A DNA stretch of 64,000 nt, taken from NCBI GenBank assembly GCA_963556255.1, contig OY744610.1:7911529-7975528 (forward strand). Direction: 5' to 3'. This document shows, in pieces, positions 30,746 to 41,635 of this stretch. The DNA comes from Allolobophora icterica. Lineage: Eukaryota > Annelida > Clitellata > Crassiclitellata > Lumbricidae. The position numbers and the translations under genes were made by a program. Position 1 is the first letter of the stretch. Every line of letters begins with the position of its first letter. Under the pieces are notes generated by a model. It was not told where the DNA came from. It searched no databases and saw nothing but the letters and a program-made list of their open reading frames with translations.

Positions 30746-30930
30746 TTATTTTTTAATCACGCATGACAATCTAGCTAAACTAAACAAGTGTGTTTTGAGA
30801 CAGTTTGAAATCTGCTCAGTCGTGTTAAATAGAACATAAGGCACGCCCAGTTGAAGGCTGTTCAAAGAGGAAGGTCCGAACCTTAGGAAAGCACGATGAA
30901 TCCGAGTTGATGTACGGTCGTGCCGCATCC
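30746..30930 (-). mobile_element. LINE C-terminal remnant
   Basis: Minus strand: RTSTRIHRAFLRFGPSSLNS and TTEQISNCLKTHLF, the end of a LINE ORF2. A related trace (23640-23700) precedes C1 in gene C, so it was part of the duplicated unit. Confidence 0.5.
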
Positions 30931-31989
30931 GCTGTGCCAGATTTGTAATCGCCTGAATAGTAGTTTTCGCTGGTTAAAAATCTTCATGATAAGCAGAGTG
31001 CAGCGATCACCTGATCCGGTAGACTTGAGACTGGATCACAAGGCTCCATAATATATGTCTGTGCGGTGCAGTACAACGAGGCTTACACCATACTCTTGAA
31101 TTCTGTCCTGATCTGGGAAATAGTGAAATCTTTATGAGAACTTTGGTAAATTGGTCAGTGTTGTGTCCGCGCAGTTGAGCATGGGTTTAAGCTTATGCTT
31201 AGAGAATGGAATTGCAATTGTCGAAACACGTCAGAGTAGAGATAAATGCGGCACTAAGCCACAGATTGTGCCAAATGACCAAAAACTGACGCAGGTGATA
31301 CAATCAATACCGGAACGAAGAGTTCACGTTGCCAGCGGTATACTCATCTTAGAGACGAGGAGTTGATTTCTTCAGTTATCACCTCGCGATTGAGTAGCTT
31401 ATGTTCATTCCTTAACGCATCTGTTGCGTCCCAAGTGAGATATATGGCGTCTTGTTGGGGGTGGAGTTCAACCGGAGTTGATTGTAAGTCACTCCTGGCT
31501 GTACTTCTACAACTACTTTAATACGTTTCGCCCCCGGAAGTTTCGCCCCCGGACGACTAGAAGCGGGATCTATGATGAATATGTAACTAAGGCTAGAAGC
31601 TGGATTAGATATGAAAATATAACTAAGACTAGAAGCGAGATCTGTGGTGAAAATGTAACTAAGACTAGAAGCGGTGGGCGAATCTTCCCGTGGGCGAAAT
31701 GTCGGGGCAAATCATCCGGGGGCGATTCTTCCGGGGGCGAAATTTCCGTATCCCACTTAAATACAGTGTTCATCTCTAGCTCCAAGTATAATAGGCCATA
31801 TTACATTGCGATAAAGCGACAATGCTCTGCCGAACTTGATACATAGTAAATCTCTTGTTTCCAATTAAACAAGTTGGCTTAATTGTTTTAATTCGACATA
31901 GGCCTATCTCAAAACAGACGACAGTCTTTCATTAAGCTAATCGAGAGTGGAAATGTCGACATGATTTTCGAAAACTTCACAATCTGAAT

Positions 31990-33126
31990 ATTTTTTAATA
32001 TCTTCTTATTTCACTTTGACAGGTAGGCCTAAAGCTGCAGAATTTTCATGCAAAGCTAGTTGAGCAACCGACGGCCAATTATCATGTAGAATCCTTTATG
32101 CCGATGGCACAATGCATCCGATCAATGCTAATATGACTTGGAAAATTCGTGACGTATTTTACTTTACGGCACTCCTCCAAGGACGAGGTCTAATTACTGT
32201 GTTCGTCTCCACATTAACAACTGCAGTGGATAACACCTATCCAGCTAACTTTACATTTATGCTAACTGAACAGTTACGTTTAATGACCAACTGAAACTGA
32301 ATTATCCATTCATTGCAACGAATGCACCGAGTTCAGCGCATCTTGCTCAGCAGCAGGCGAGTTTTACAGTTTGTTGCAGAAACTTAAGAAAACTAACGAT
32401 GTAATTGTAATTCAGGTAAACATATTTATAACATAGGAATAGATAAATATAATCGTCTTAAACTGATACGGTGGTAATAGCAATTGCAATTATAAATGCA
32501 CGATTGTGTATCACCTCTGTGAGAAAACTACTCTGAGGCTCTTCCGAACTGATAACGCAAGAACACGATCCAACAGATTGCTCTTCAGTGTCTGGTGAAA
32601 TAGAGGCGGAGACAAAGTAAGAAACTAACATCGCAGGTCGTATACGGCTGTCTGTTCCGGAGCGAAGGGTCAACCACGACGAAGCTGCACTGCTATAATG
32701 CAGAACCTCAAGAAAAAACAACGATTTGAAGGAGAACGAACAGATGGAATTGAAATACACGGCTCCATACCGAAAGTGCCTTCGCCTTAGCAACCAATAA
32801 AGTTCATCCTTTTTAAAACTAGAAATATGACTAAAGTGTTGATTCCCAAACGATTAACCGACCTGCAGCCTGCATAACCAGATTGAAGTTAGCTATTGCG
32901 AGAGATGGGCGAACATAGATGGCGTTTCCATGGTCGACCAAGTAAATAAAAGTGGATAAGTAAGGTAGAAGCGGCGTTTCTATACTTGCATCTGGATTAT
33001 TATATAGGCTGGATCATTATGTATCTTATAGTGTGGCGTCTCACAGCAACAAGCAGCGTAGCAAACTGTTACACTACTGTGTGCAGCCTCCAAAACCAAC
33101 AACTGAATCGACCACTAACACTTCAA
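31990..33126 (+). pseudogene. Unit D: decayed Ig C-like exon and hinge exon
   Basis: The exon remnant 32024-32356 follows a preserved acceptor (tttgacag) and aligns with gene C exon 3 (ADGTMHPINANMTW is readable), but has several frameshifts and a stop. Its donor is changed from gcaggtgagt to gcaggcgagt. The hinge remnant about 33032-33125 keeps donor gtatgt and the TTESTTNT-like sequence but has a TAG. No V exon or final C exon follows. The unit is a duplicate of 23620-26240 and marks the right edge of the cluster. Confidence 0.75.
32455..32800 (-). mobile_element. Fossil LINE remnant (unit D copy)
   Basis: Aligns with 24955-25230 in gene C ('gtgtctggtgaaatagaggcgga') and with 10335-10502. 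Confirms that unit D derives from the middle of a gene C-like unit. Confidence 0.65.
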
Positions 33127-33205
33127 GTATGTTTGATTGTAGCAGCATAAATGATTCTGAAAACGAAGTGTATTATGTTCAGTCGGAGTCATCATTCGTA
33201 TCTTT

Positions 33206-33417
<212 letters not shown>

Positions 33418-33516
33418 GATCATACCAGTTCCGTTTGAAATGGTTCTGTGCAAAAGATCATCATTCAGTCATCTTGGATACCACTTTTTGTCCTTGAACT
33501 AAATTTTATCATATAA

Positions 33517-35179
33517 CCTTCGCATGACGGAAAGGGGTAAATAATTACCCCAGGGGTGTTTGGATGTTGATTGCGGAGCAACTGTAGGTAGGTATCATTT
33601 GTCGTTCCACATGTTTACAAGTTACCACCAATGACATATTCTGACTTCATACCCACCACATTGCCATGTGGTGGGAAAAAGATTTTTCAATCCAAAGTGT
33701 CCTGGGGTAAAAATTTACCCCTCTTCGTCCTCGACGTCGTTATTTTTTCGTTTATAGGGCAGATATATTTTTTTAAAGATATGAGCTCATAAATGACCTG
33801 CAATCATAAATCAAGTGTGGAATCTACCATGGAACTGACTGTTAATAGTTTCATAATTTTGGATAGTTTATATTCCAAGATGGCGGCCAATATGGCTGCC
33901 AAAACAAAAATATGCATGTCTCAGCTCATGGGTAAGCTAAAACGACAAATGAAGAGTCAATTGTAATATTTCCAAGGTCAGGGAATCGATTTATCGCAGT
34001 GGCAATAGTGTGTGAGTACTACTGTCCAAGATGGCGGCCAACATGGCCGCCAAAACACAAAAATGTGAATATCTCGGCTCGTAGGTAAGATACAATGACA
34101 AATGAAGTGTCAATTGTAGCATTTCCAAGGCCAAGGAATCGATTTATCGCAGTGGCAATAGTGTGTGAATACTGATTTCCAAGATGGCGGCCAATATGGC
34201 CGTCAAAATACAAAAATAGGAATTATCAATCAGCTGACTGATCGATCACTATAGCCACTGCGAAAAATCGATTCTCTGACCTTGGAAATGTTACAATTGA
34301 TACTTCATTTGTCATTGGAACTTACCTACAACCTGAGATATACATATTTTTGTGTTTTGGCGGCCATGTTGGCCGCCATCTTGGAAATTAGTTTTCCCAC
34401 ACGATTGCCACTACGATAGTTTGATTTCTTGACCTTAGATATGTTACAATTGACACCTCATTTGTCATTGTAGCCTACCTATGTGCTGAGAGATATATAT
34501 TTTTGTGTTTTCGCTGTCATATTGGCCGCCATCTTGGAAAGTATTACTCCTACACTATTGCCACTATGATAAATCGATTCCTTGACCTTGAATATGTTAC
34601 AATTGGCAATTTATTTGCAATTGTAGCTTACCTATGAGCAGAGACATACCTATTGTTTTGTGTAGGTGGACATATTGGCCGCCATCTTGAAAAGTAGTAT
34701 TCCCACACTATTGCCACTACAATAAATCGATTCCTTGGCCTTGGGAATGTTACAATGGACACTTCATTTGTCATTGTAGTTTACCTATGAGCTGAGATAT
34801 ACATATTGTTATATTTGGCGGCCAAGCTGGCCGCCATCTTGGACAATAGTATTTGCACACTATTGCCCCTATGATAAATCGATTTCTTGACCTTGAAAAT
34901 GTTGCAATTGACACTTCATTTGTCATTGTAGCTTACCTACGTGCTGAGATATACATTTTTTGTGTTTTGGGGGCCATATTGACCGCCATCTTGAAAAGTA
35001 GTATTTGCACACTATTGCCACTATGATAAATCGATTCCTTGACCTTGGAAATGTTACAATTGACACTTCATTTGTCATCGTAGCGTACCTGTGAGCTGAG
35101 ATATTACACATTGTTTTGGGGTAAAAAATTACCCCTCTTCGTCCTCCGTGTATCGTAAAATCTTTCCGTCCTGCGAAGG
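33517..35179. mobile_element. TTAA-flanked element carrying an inverted satellite array
   Basis: Ends CCTTCGCATGACGGAAAG (33517) and CTTTCCGTCCTGCGAAGG (35179) are inverted. The flanks are ATAA (left) and TTAA (right), a piggyBac-type target with one change. Short palindromes GGGGTAAAWWWTTACCCC occur at about 33535, 33703 and 35117. The interior holds a ~150-155-bp satellite: two to three units forward (about 33790-34200), then about six units in reverse (34240-35100), turning at about 34235. No coding frame. Non-autonomous. Confidence 0.75.
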
Positions 35180-35183
35180 TTAA

Positions 35184-35890
35184 ACAAAAAATATCGCTCT
35201 CAACAGAAAATGTTGTAAAAATATCACCAACGCACAATATACAATGACCAATACATCATTATCTTCACAATTTACAGCCTCTTCTTATCTCATTGTTTGC
35301 ATATGGCCAACAAATGATCAGGTGGGGGCGGGATCTCGCAAATAGAGTAGAGGTCGTAGAATACAAAATAAATTCCTTCTCGTCATGCCTCGATGTGTTA
35401 ACGATGAACCGTGAAGAATTTTTAAAATATTTTATGAAACCTTTATAGTCAGTCATTCTCAAACTTTTATATTTCTTATTTTTAGCGTTAAAAGCATAGG
35501 GCCTATTCAGTAGGCTACCTTTTTTTGATTTGCAAGTGCTTTTGTGGAACTGATATATGTAGGGCATTAGCAGACAAAGACCATTTCGAATTTTAAAAAG
35601 TGCCTCTGTGTTAATTCCCTGTGCTGTGGGTCCAACTTTGAGAATTTTTAGACATGTATCCAACTTTCTAATTTTTGTCCTTTCTAAGATAGACCCGTCA
35701 CTGACTGCGTGCTGATGACTCACTTACGTTAAGCTACTTCTTTAAGTTGGCTTGAACACATACAAATCTTCGTTTGTAATAAAAAAATTCATTCTTGTCA
35801 TACCTATCTACTTGGTGCCGTAACAAAAGCGCGCAAGACAAATGCGTGCTGAGAAATGTTCAATTGCTTACAGCCTGACTTGATAGGTAG
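35184..35890. other. Unrecognised stretch with a 152-codon open frame on the minus strand
   Basis: 35265-35723 (-) is open but I do not recognise the protein. It contains Lys-rich and hydrophobic stretches and no conserved motif, and it lies next to a LINE. It could be a decayed retroelement part or chance. Confidence 0.3.
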
Positions 35891-37440
35891 GCTACTTCCG
35901 CTGTTCTATGGAGTGAGTGTCTTCTGGGAGGTAGTGTTCCCTGCTGAGACGCCGTAGTTCCGCACCCAGTCTATCACGATCCCCTTGGGTTGTAAATCCC
36001 CACCATGCAGGTGAGGCATAGAGTATCCTGGATAAGGTTGTGGCTCTCACCACTCCATAAAGGCATGGTCCTTGCAGACTGTGCGCTGCCAGGGTACGCA
36101 GCGCATAAAGCGATAGACGTGCCTGACTGCAAATGCAGTTTACATGGGTAGTAATGCCAAGATTATCTGAGATTGTTATGCCTAGGATAACCATGCTGGT
36201 AATCCTATGGAGACCGGGTGTGACCTGCGGAACATCGTCGTTTCGCCTGTCCCTAGGCCTCCGAATCACCATTTCGTAGGTTTTCCTAGAATTTAATTTC
36301 AAGTTGCACGTCTTAGCCCAATGCGCAGCGTGCTCTAGTTCTGAAGATATGGTTGTGTTATTAGATGACGGTAGGCCTATTAAGAGATAACAGTCATCGG
36401 CATATTTGAGAAGACGGTTGAGAGGATTGACAGGGCCTAGGCGAGAGATAGCAGTAATGAAGCTTTGTGGTCCTAGGCTTGAGCCTTGGACGATGCTAGC
36501 ATTTATGTCAAGAAGGGTAGATAATTATCTCATGCTGAAACTTGGTGCTGTGTTTCCGACCGTCCAAAAAATTTATGATCCAGTTATAGACATTATCTTG
36601 TATAGGCATTTTGGCCAGGGTGTCAGCTAAGTGGTCATGCCTAATGGAGTCAAAAGCCTTGGAAAAATCTAAGGCTATTAAATGAACGTACTGATTTGTG
36701 CTTAGCAAGTGGATCACATGGTGGGTTAGAGCTATTAGGGCAGCCGAGGTTGAGCCCGTAGGGCTGAAGGCAAATTGGTCGATAAACGGCCGATTTAATG
36801 TAGGATTGGTCAAAATCGGATAGAAGAAGCGGCAGACTATTTGCTTTTCCATTATGCGGCATAGGATTGGTGTGATAGAGATGGGCCTGAAGTCTGCCTC
36901 TGTGGAAGGGCTAGCAACCTTAGGAACCGGGGGTGATTCTACTAATTTTCCACTGAGGAGGGACATAGGCGTGTTCCAGGGACAGATTAAACAGATGTGC
37001 TATAGGTCCAGCAAGTTCCGTGGCCACCACCCTAAGGAACCAAGGGGCTACCCCATCGGGACCAGTCGTTGTGCATTTGATGCTGTCAAGAAGATGCACT
37101 ACTTCATAGTCTGAGAATGTTTTTCTTGCGAAGTTATGAACCGTGGACTTTCGTGAAGGCGGAGTATATATTCCGGATTGAAAGAGATTCGACATTGATG
37201 TTAAGGTTTTGAGAAGCACGAAGTTGTTTTTCACCTCGCAATCGGTTAACAGTCCTCCACAGTTCTCTTGAGCCCCGCATTCGTGAGTTCTTGCGTGTTA
37301 TAAAGTTGTTGATCCTGATCGAGAGGGCAGCGGCCTAAGAATAGGTGGCAGCGGCTGCCTCGACTTGTCCACGTAGCCCCAGCCTGCTACGTTTCCTCAA
37401 TAGGCGTTTGATGACAGGTGTAATAAAGGATGGTTCTTTT
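35890..37440 (-). mobile_element. LINE reverse transcriptase, frameshifted
   Basis: Minus strand, in order: RKSTVHNFARKTFSDYEVVH with CTTTGPDGVAPWFL (about 37000-37170), FRPISITPILCRIMEKQIVC and LIALDFSKAFDSIRHDHLA (36560-36890), YADDCYLL (the catalytic box, about 36384-36407), then WAKTCNLKLNSRKTYEMV and CSQARLSLYALRTLAAHSL (35890-36330). At least two frameshifts. It belongs to the Jockey superfamily in a broad sense; the clade is not resolved. Confidence 0.85.
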
Positions 37441-39290
37441 TCTCTGATGGTAATAGAAAGGACTAGGATTACTCATTTTCACAAAGAGATGACTGGAGCC
37501 GATAAAAGCAGTGACCGAGAGACTGTGATTTGTAGGAGATTCCTTTTTGATCGCACAATCAGTTCTTCTCGAGTACCGTATAGTCTTTTCGTAGATGAAT
37601 ATTCTGTCTATAAAGGAGACCGGGGCTAAATGCAACAGGTGTTGGTTGCAACACTGTCAATATTTAGGCGCTATATAAAAACAGCATGAAATTAAATCAC
37701 CTCCCTCTTGTAGAATAGTTTTTAGGTCAGTGTGACCTAATTTGTTTGCAGGAAGGCGGTAACGGCCTCCCTAATAACATCTTTGGTAACGGCTACAGAA
37801 AATAATTAAAAGTTTATTTTCGGCAATCAAAAGTAAGTTTTCCGGCTTTGTTTTCTTTCGTAATGTAGCTGAATGTTTTGGATCAATTTCGCGTGGTTTG
37901 GTGTCATTAGTGGGACAAGGCATTGGGCTTGAAAATGCATTTAGTCATTTTGTTTAAAAACAACGCTGTCTGCAAAATATTCCATAACAATGTCTATGCA
38001 TTTCTTCGGGGGTGGTTGCAACATTTTAATTTGGGTTGGTTGCAACATGGTGCATGTTTTACGGTGATTAAGCTTACAATCTCGAAAAATGTAAACACAA
38101 GGAGGTGACTTTGTGAAAAGATCGTCTCCTCTGTGCAGAATAGCATGCCGGGAAGCAAGGATGTTTTAGGATATAGCAGAATGCATAGTAATCGTTGACC
38201 TGACTGACATGAAATAGAAAGATAGCGCCTCCTGTTACATTCTATGGTCTGGCAGACAACTGTGGGCCTATCTTTCGCGTTAATGCATCGATATCTATGA
38301 TAACGATATTTAGTCACTCCCACTTGGGCACACTATAATTCTTAGGGATTACAAGTGGGCAGTAGGCCTACAATATAATATAATTATGGGTTAATATATG
38401 GTCTGTGAGATATTTTGTCGTAGTCAATGACGTAATTGATAAGCGTTTCCCTTTCCATTGGTTAAATGTAAGAGCTGACAGATGACTATCAAGACCAATC
38501 AAGAGTTGCCATGGAGAAGCGTAGCGTGGTTAGACTTCAAAGGAAAGGTTTTTAATACAGCCCGCAAGGAAGAATGAGCATTCAGAGATTTCAGAGAGTT
38601 CACGACGAGTTCTGATGAAACCTCTGGATCATGTTGTGACTGGTGAAGTAAAGAGTTCATTATATTTTCAGTGTAAGTTTAACATTAAGTTTTCTGTCAT
38701 GGAATTAACGTAAATTCATTGTCACATGTTTTGTATAATTAATACAATTTAAATCTTTAATACCGTTGTCGTATCTCACTTCTATCATTTCACTTAAGAG
38801 TGGGCTAGTTACCTCTCTCCTCGGATAGTTATAGCCTATACTAGACGAACTAGTATAAAAACCCATATTATATATCCGTGAGTACAGATACCTTGCCTGG
38901 GTATAACATAGAGGCCTACCTGTCAACCTCTTACACCCTCCATCCGTAGAAATTTGCCTCATCTGACAAATAATTGACATGCTTCAGATCATAAATGCTC
39001 TGGAAGCCCGAACACATCATACAAATATATATTCGACATCATTGTAGTCATGTCTTTTCGAATCTGTTGACTTATAAAGCGTTCTTATTATAACGAGCAA
39101 AGCATCAACCAACGATCGCTTTAAACGAAACCGTGATCAATAACATAATATATTATTGCTGGACAAGCGCAGCGGGATTGTGATTATTTCAAACAATGTT
39201 TTGGAAGTTCTACATCTATCGGGGCTCGTACTGTCGACTTGCCAAATCAGTAGCACTGCGTAACCAAGAACAAGGCACGCAGTCTCTATG
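37440..39290. other. Spacer, no gene recognised
   Basis: No convincing frame, RNA gene or terminal repeat. 37700-38400 repeats the phrase 'ggttggttgcaac' a few times but without a defined unit. Confidence 0.35.
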
Positions 39291-39314
39291 TTTTGTTCTC
39301 TCAATATCAGTCTT

Positions 39315-39500
39315 GTTGTCCTCGAGACCAAGGTCTTGGTCTCGAGTGCACTCGAGTTCGTTTTTAAAAGTCTTGGTCTTGGTCTTGGTCTTGAGGTTCA
39401 AGGTCTTGGTCTTGGTCTTGAGGTTCAAGGTCTTGGTCTTGGTCTTGGTCTTGAGGTTCAAAGTCTTGGTCTTGGTCTTGCAAGACCAAGACCAAGACCG
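39315..39500. repeat. CTTGGT minisatellite, array 1
   Basis: Units of (CTTGGT)2-3 followed by CTTGAGGTTCAAGGT, about 27-33 bp each. It ends with an inverted bit (GCAAGACCAAGACCAAGACC) that can fold back on the array. Confidence 0.85.
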
Positions 39501-39717
39501 GCTGTCAATATGAACAGTCATTTAACAGAACTCAAGAATTCTGTATCAAGCCTGCTTGCATCATACGACCAATATCTATGTATGGGTACAAGCCTTGTTG
39601 GTCAGGAAAACCCATTGGCAGCAGCAACAGTTTTTCTCTATCAGACGGTATGATAAACCATGGGAAGATTTAAAAAGGACTCACTATCTGTACATTTACA
39701 TCCAGTGCTTGAAAAGC

Positions 39718-39719
<2 letters not shown>

Positions 39720-39773
<54 letters not shown>
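39720..39773. repeat. (TG)n microsatellite
   Basis: About 26 TG units. Confidence 0.95.
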
Positions 39774-39774
<1 letters not shown>

Positions 39775-39895
39775 AGCGACTTCAGCACCTGTAGAACGTA
39801 TTTTTTCACATGGCGGAATTTTTATTAGGCCCACCAGGCACGTCTTGGTCAGAAAATTCTGAGCAAATTGGTTTTTATAAAATACAAAAGGCATT
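39770..39895 (+). pseudogene. hAT transposase C-terminal dimerisation-domain remnant
   Basis: Directly after the TG run the + strand reads ATSAPVERIFSHGGIFIRP, followed after a frame slip by ILSKLVFIKY. This is the hAT C-terminal motif (S-A-P-x-E-R-x-F-S ... R). The rest of the transposase is not recognisable; a short run before the TG repeat may be upstream sequence. Non-functional. Confidence 0.65.
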
Positions 39896-40059
39896 TGGAA
39901 TAATAGTTTGCACGAAGGACTTTACAATACAAATTCGGATTTCTCTGCAGTTTGCATTTAAACTGTTTTTGCTTTAATAAAATAAAAGACTCATGTTTTC
40001 ATTAAAACAGCGAATATTCCGACTTGACAATTTTTAGAAGTCTTGACCTGATTTCGATT

Positions 40060-40205
40060 TTTTTGGTCTTGGTCTTGGTCTTGAGGTTCATGGTCTTGGT
40101 CTTGGTCTTGGTCTCGAGGTTCAAAGTCTTGGTCTTGGTCTTGGTCTTGAGGTTCAAGGTCTTGGTCTTGGTCTTGGTCTTGAGGTTTAAGGTCTTGACA
40201 ACAAG
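40060..40205. repeat. CTTGGT minisatellite, array 2
   Basis: Same unit and orientation as 39315-39500, about 560 bp away. The hAT remnant lies between the two arrays. Confidence 0.85.
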
Positions 40206-40209
40206 ACTG

Positions 40210-41448
40210 CTCAATATACAAAACGAAGGCAGCATTAATGTCTTTGACTTAGCTATTTATTATTTAAGCACCCAAACTGGAAAGTGATTTGCTACTCATA
40301 CGATCAACAAAGTTCAACACATAAAGGATTTGTCTACGGACTTGCTTCATTAAGCACTTATAATAGACCGATATTGTTAACAGAAGATGATGATAAAAAA
40401 GGTTGAAGTGGGACCAGGAAAACATATGAGTTGGTGAAGGACTATCTAAATGAGGTGGAAAACTTTCAAGTTAATGCGGTACCGGTAGCTAAGGTGTCCG
40501 ACAGACGTCTCTAGGCGAACGAAGGGACAAAGCGTTCATTCTTTACTCCTCTTCTGCACTTCCTGCGGATGATGAACAATATACCATGTTCTTCAGTCAG
40601 TTGAATAGAAATATTTGCCAAATGCAGTGCCATCTTTGCTTCGAAAGACACATAATGGCTTTGAAGTAAAACTGCACAAATCTTTGCATGAAATAAGCTT
40701 ACAGTGCTCAGTAAGGAGGAGGATATTGAATTTCCGACCAAACAGACGTGTTTAGAGAGACGTTGAAAAACTACTGGACCAAATACCCACAGAATATGGA
40801 ATGAAAAAGTCAGTTAAGATATTGGTTTGGCATCAATTCCTGTGAGACAATAAAATTGTCATCATTCTGAAGAATACATATTCGACAAAACGAAGCCTTC
40901 TATAAGAATAAGTATGGTACCCCCGGTACTAAAGGGATTTCCTTTAAGTGGCTCTAAATGATTGTACTAGGTCTATATGTTAAGTTAAATTTCATTACAG
41001 CAATCAACCAGTAATGTTTTTTTACAGAATCACCAGAAAAATGGCAATATTTTACACAAAAAGTGAATTTTCTTGTGGCCATCTATATCATATTACAAAC
41101 ATGCTGTAGCTTTGTGATATATCATATATGATCACAAGTTTTGAGATTAACAAAATTTCGTAAATACATACAATACATGTCCAATTGTCCATCTATATTG
41201 TTTACTGGAAACATATTTCGTAAATCTAGCTCTCTCGGTTTTTGCTTCGGATGCAGTATGAACGACAAGTGACTCATTGCACCCTAAAGACGGGCTAATT
41301 AATAAAACTGAAGACATTACATATGTGAAAGACCTCTACGAGACTTCCTGAAAGGCGTGTTCCCGTGGTTACAAACACAGACACGAACACAGCGACCCAA
41401 AAACAGGATACCTCAAAGGCGCTGAGGGTCATTTGAGACGAGGGAAAG
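40210..41448. other. Unrecognised stretch
   Basis: AT-rich. Short open pieces occur (for example 40511-40741 on the minus strand), but I see no family motif. Confidence 0.35.
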
Positions 41449-41635
41449 CCGACGACCAGGGCTGTAGTCGAGGGTATACATACGAGGGTATACAGCGTGT
41501 ACAAACCTCTAGAGACCGTATACTCACCTCACAAAATATTTATATTTATTTATATTAAAATCCTATAGCCTATACTCACAAAATACTGTAGCGTATACTC
41601 ACCTCTAATTTGTTTTGGAAAGCTACCCGGTATTG

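Noticed and set aside
35265..35723. 152-codon minus-strand frame as a gene
   Set aside because: No recognisable motif, no splice context, and flanked by decayed elements. Kept only as an unrecognised stretch.
39196..40287. Leu/Val and Lys/Thr repeat frames
   Set aside because: Artefacts of the CTTGGT minisatellites.
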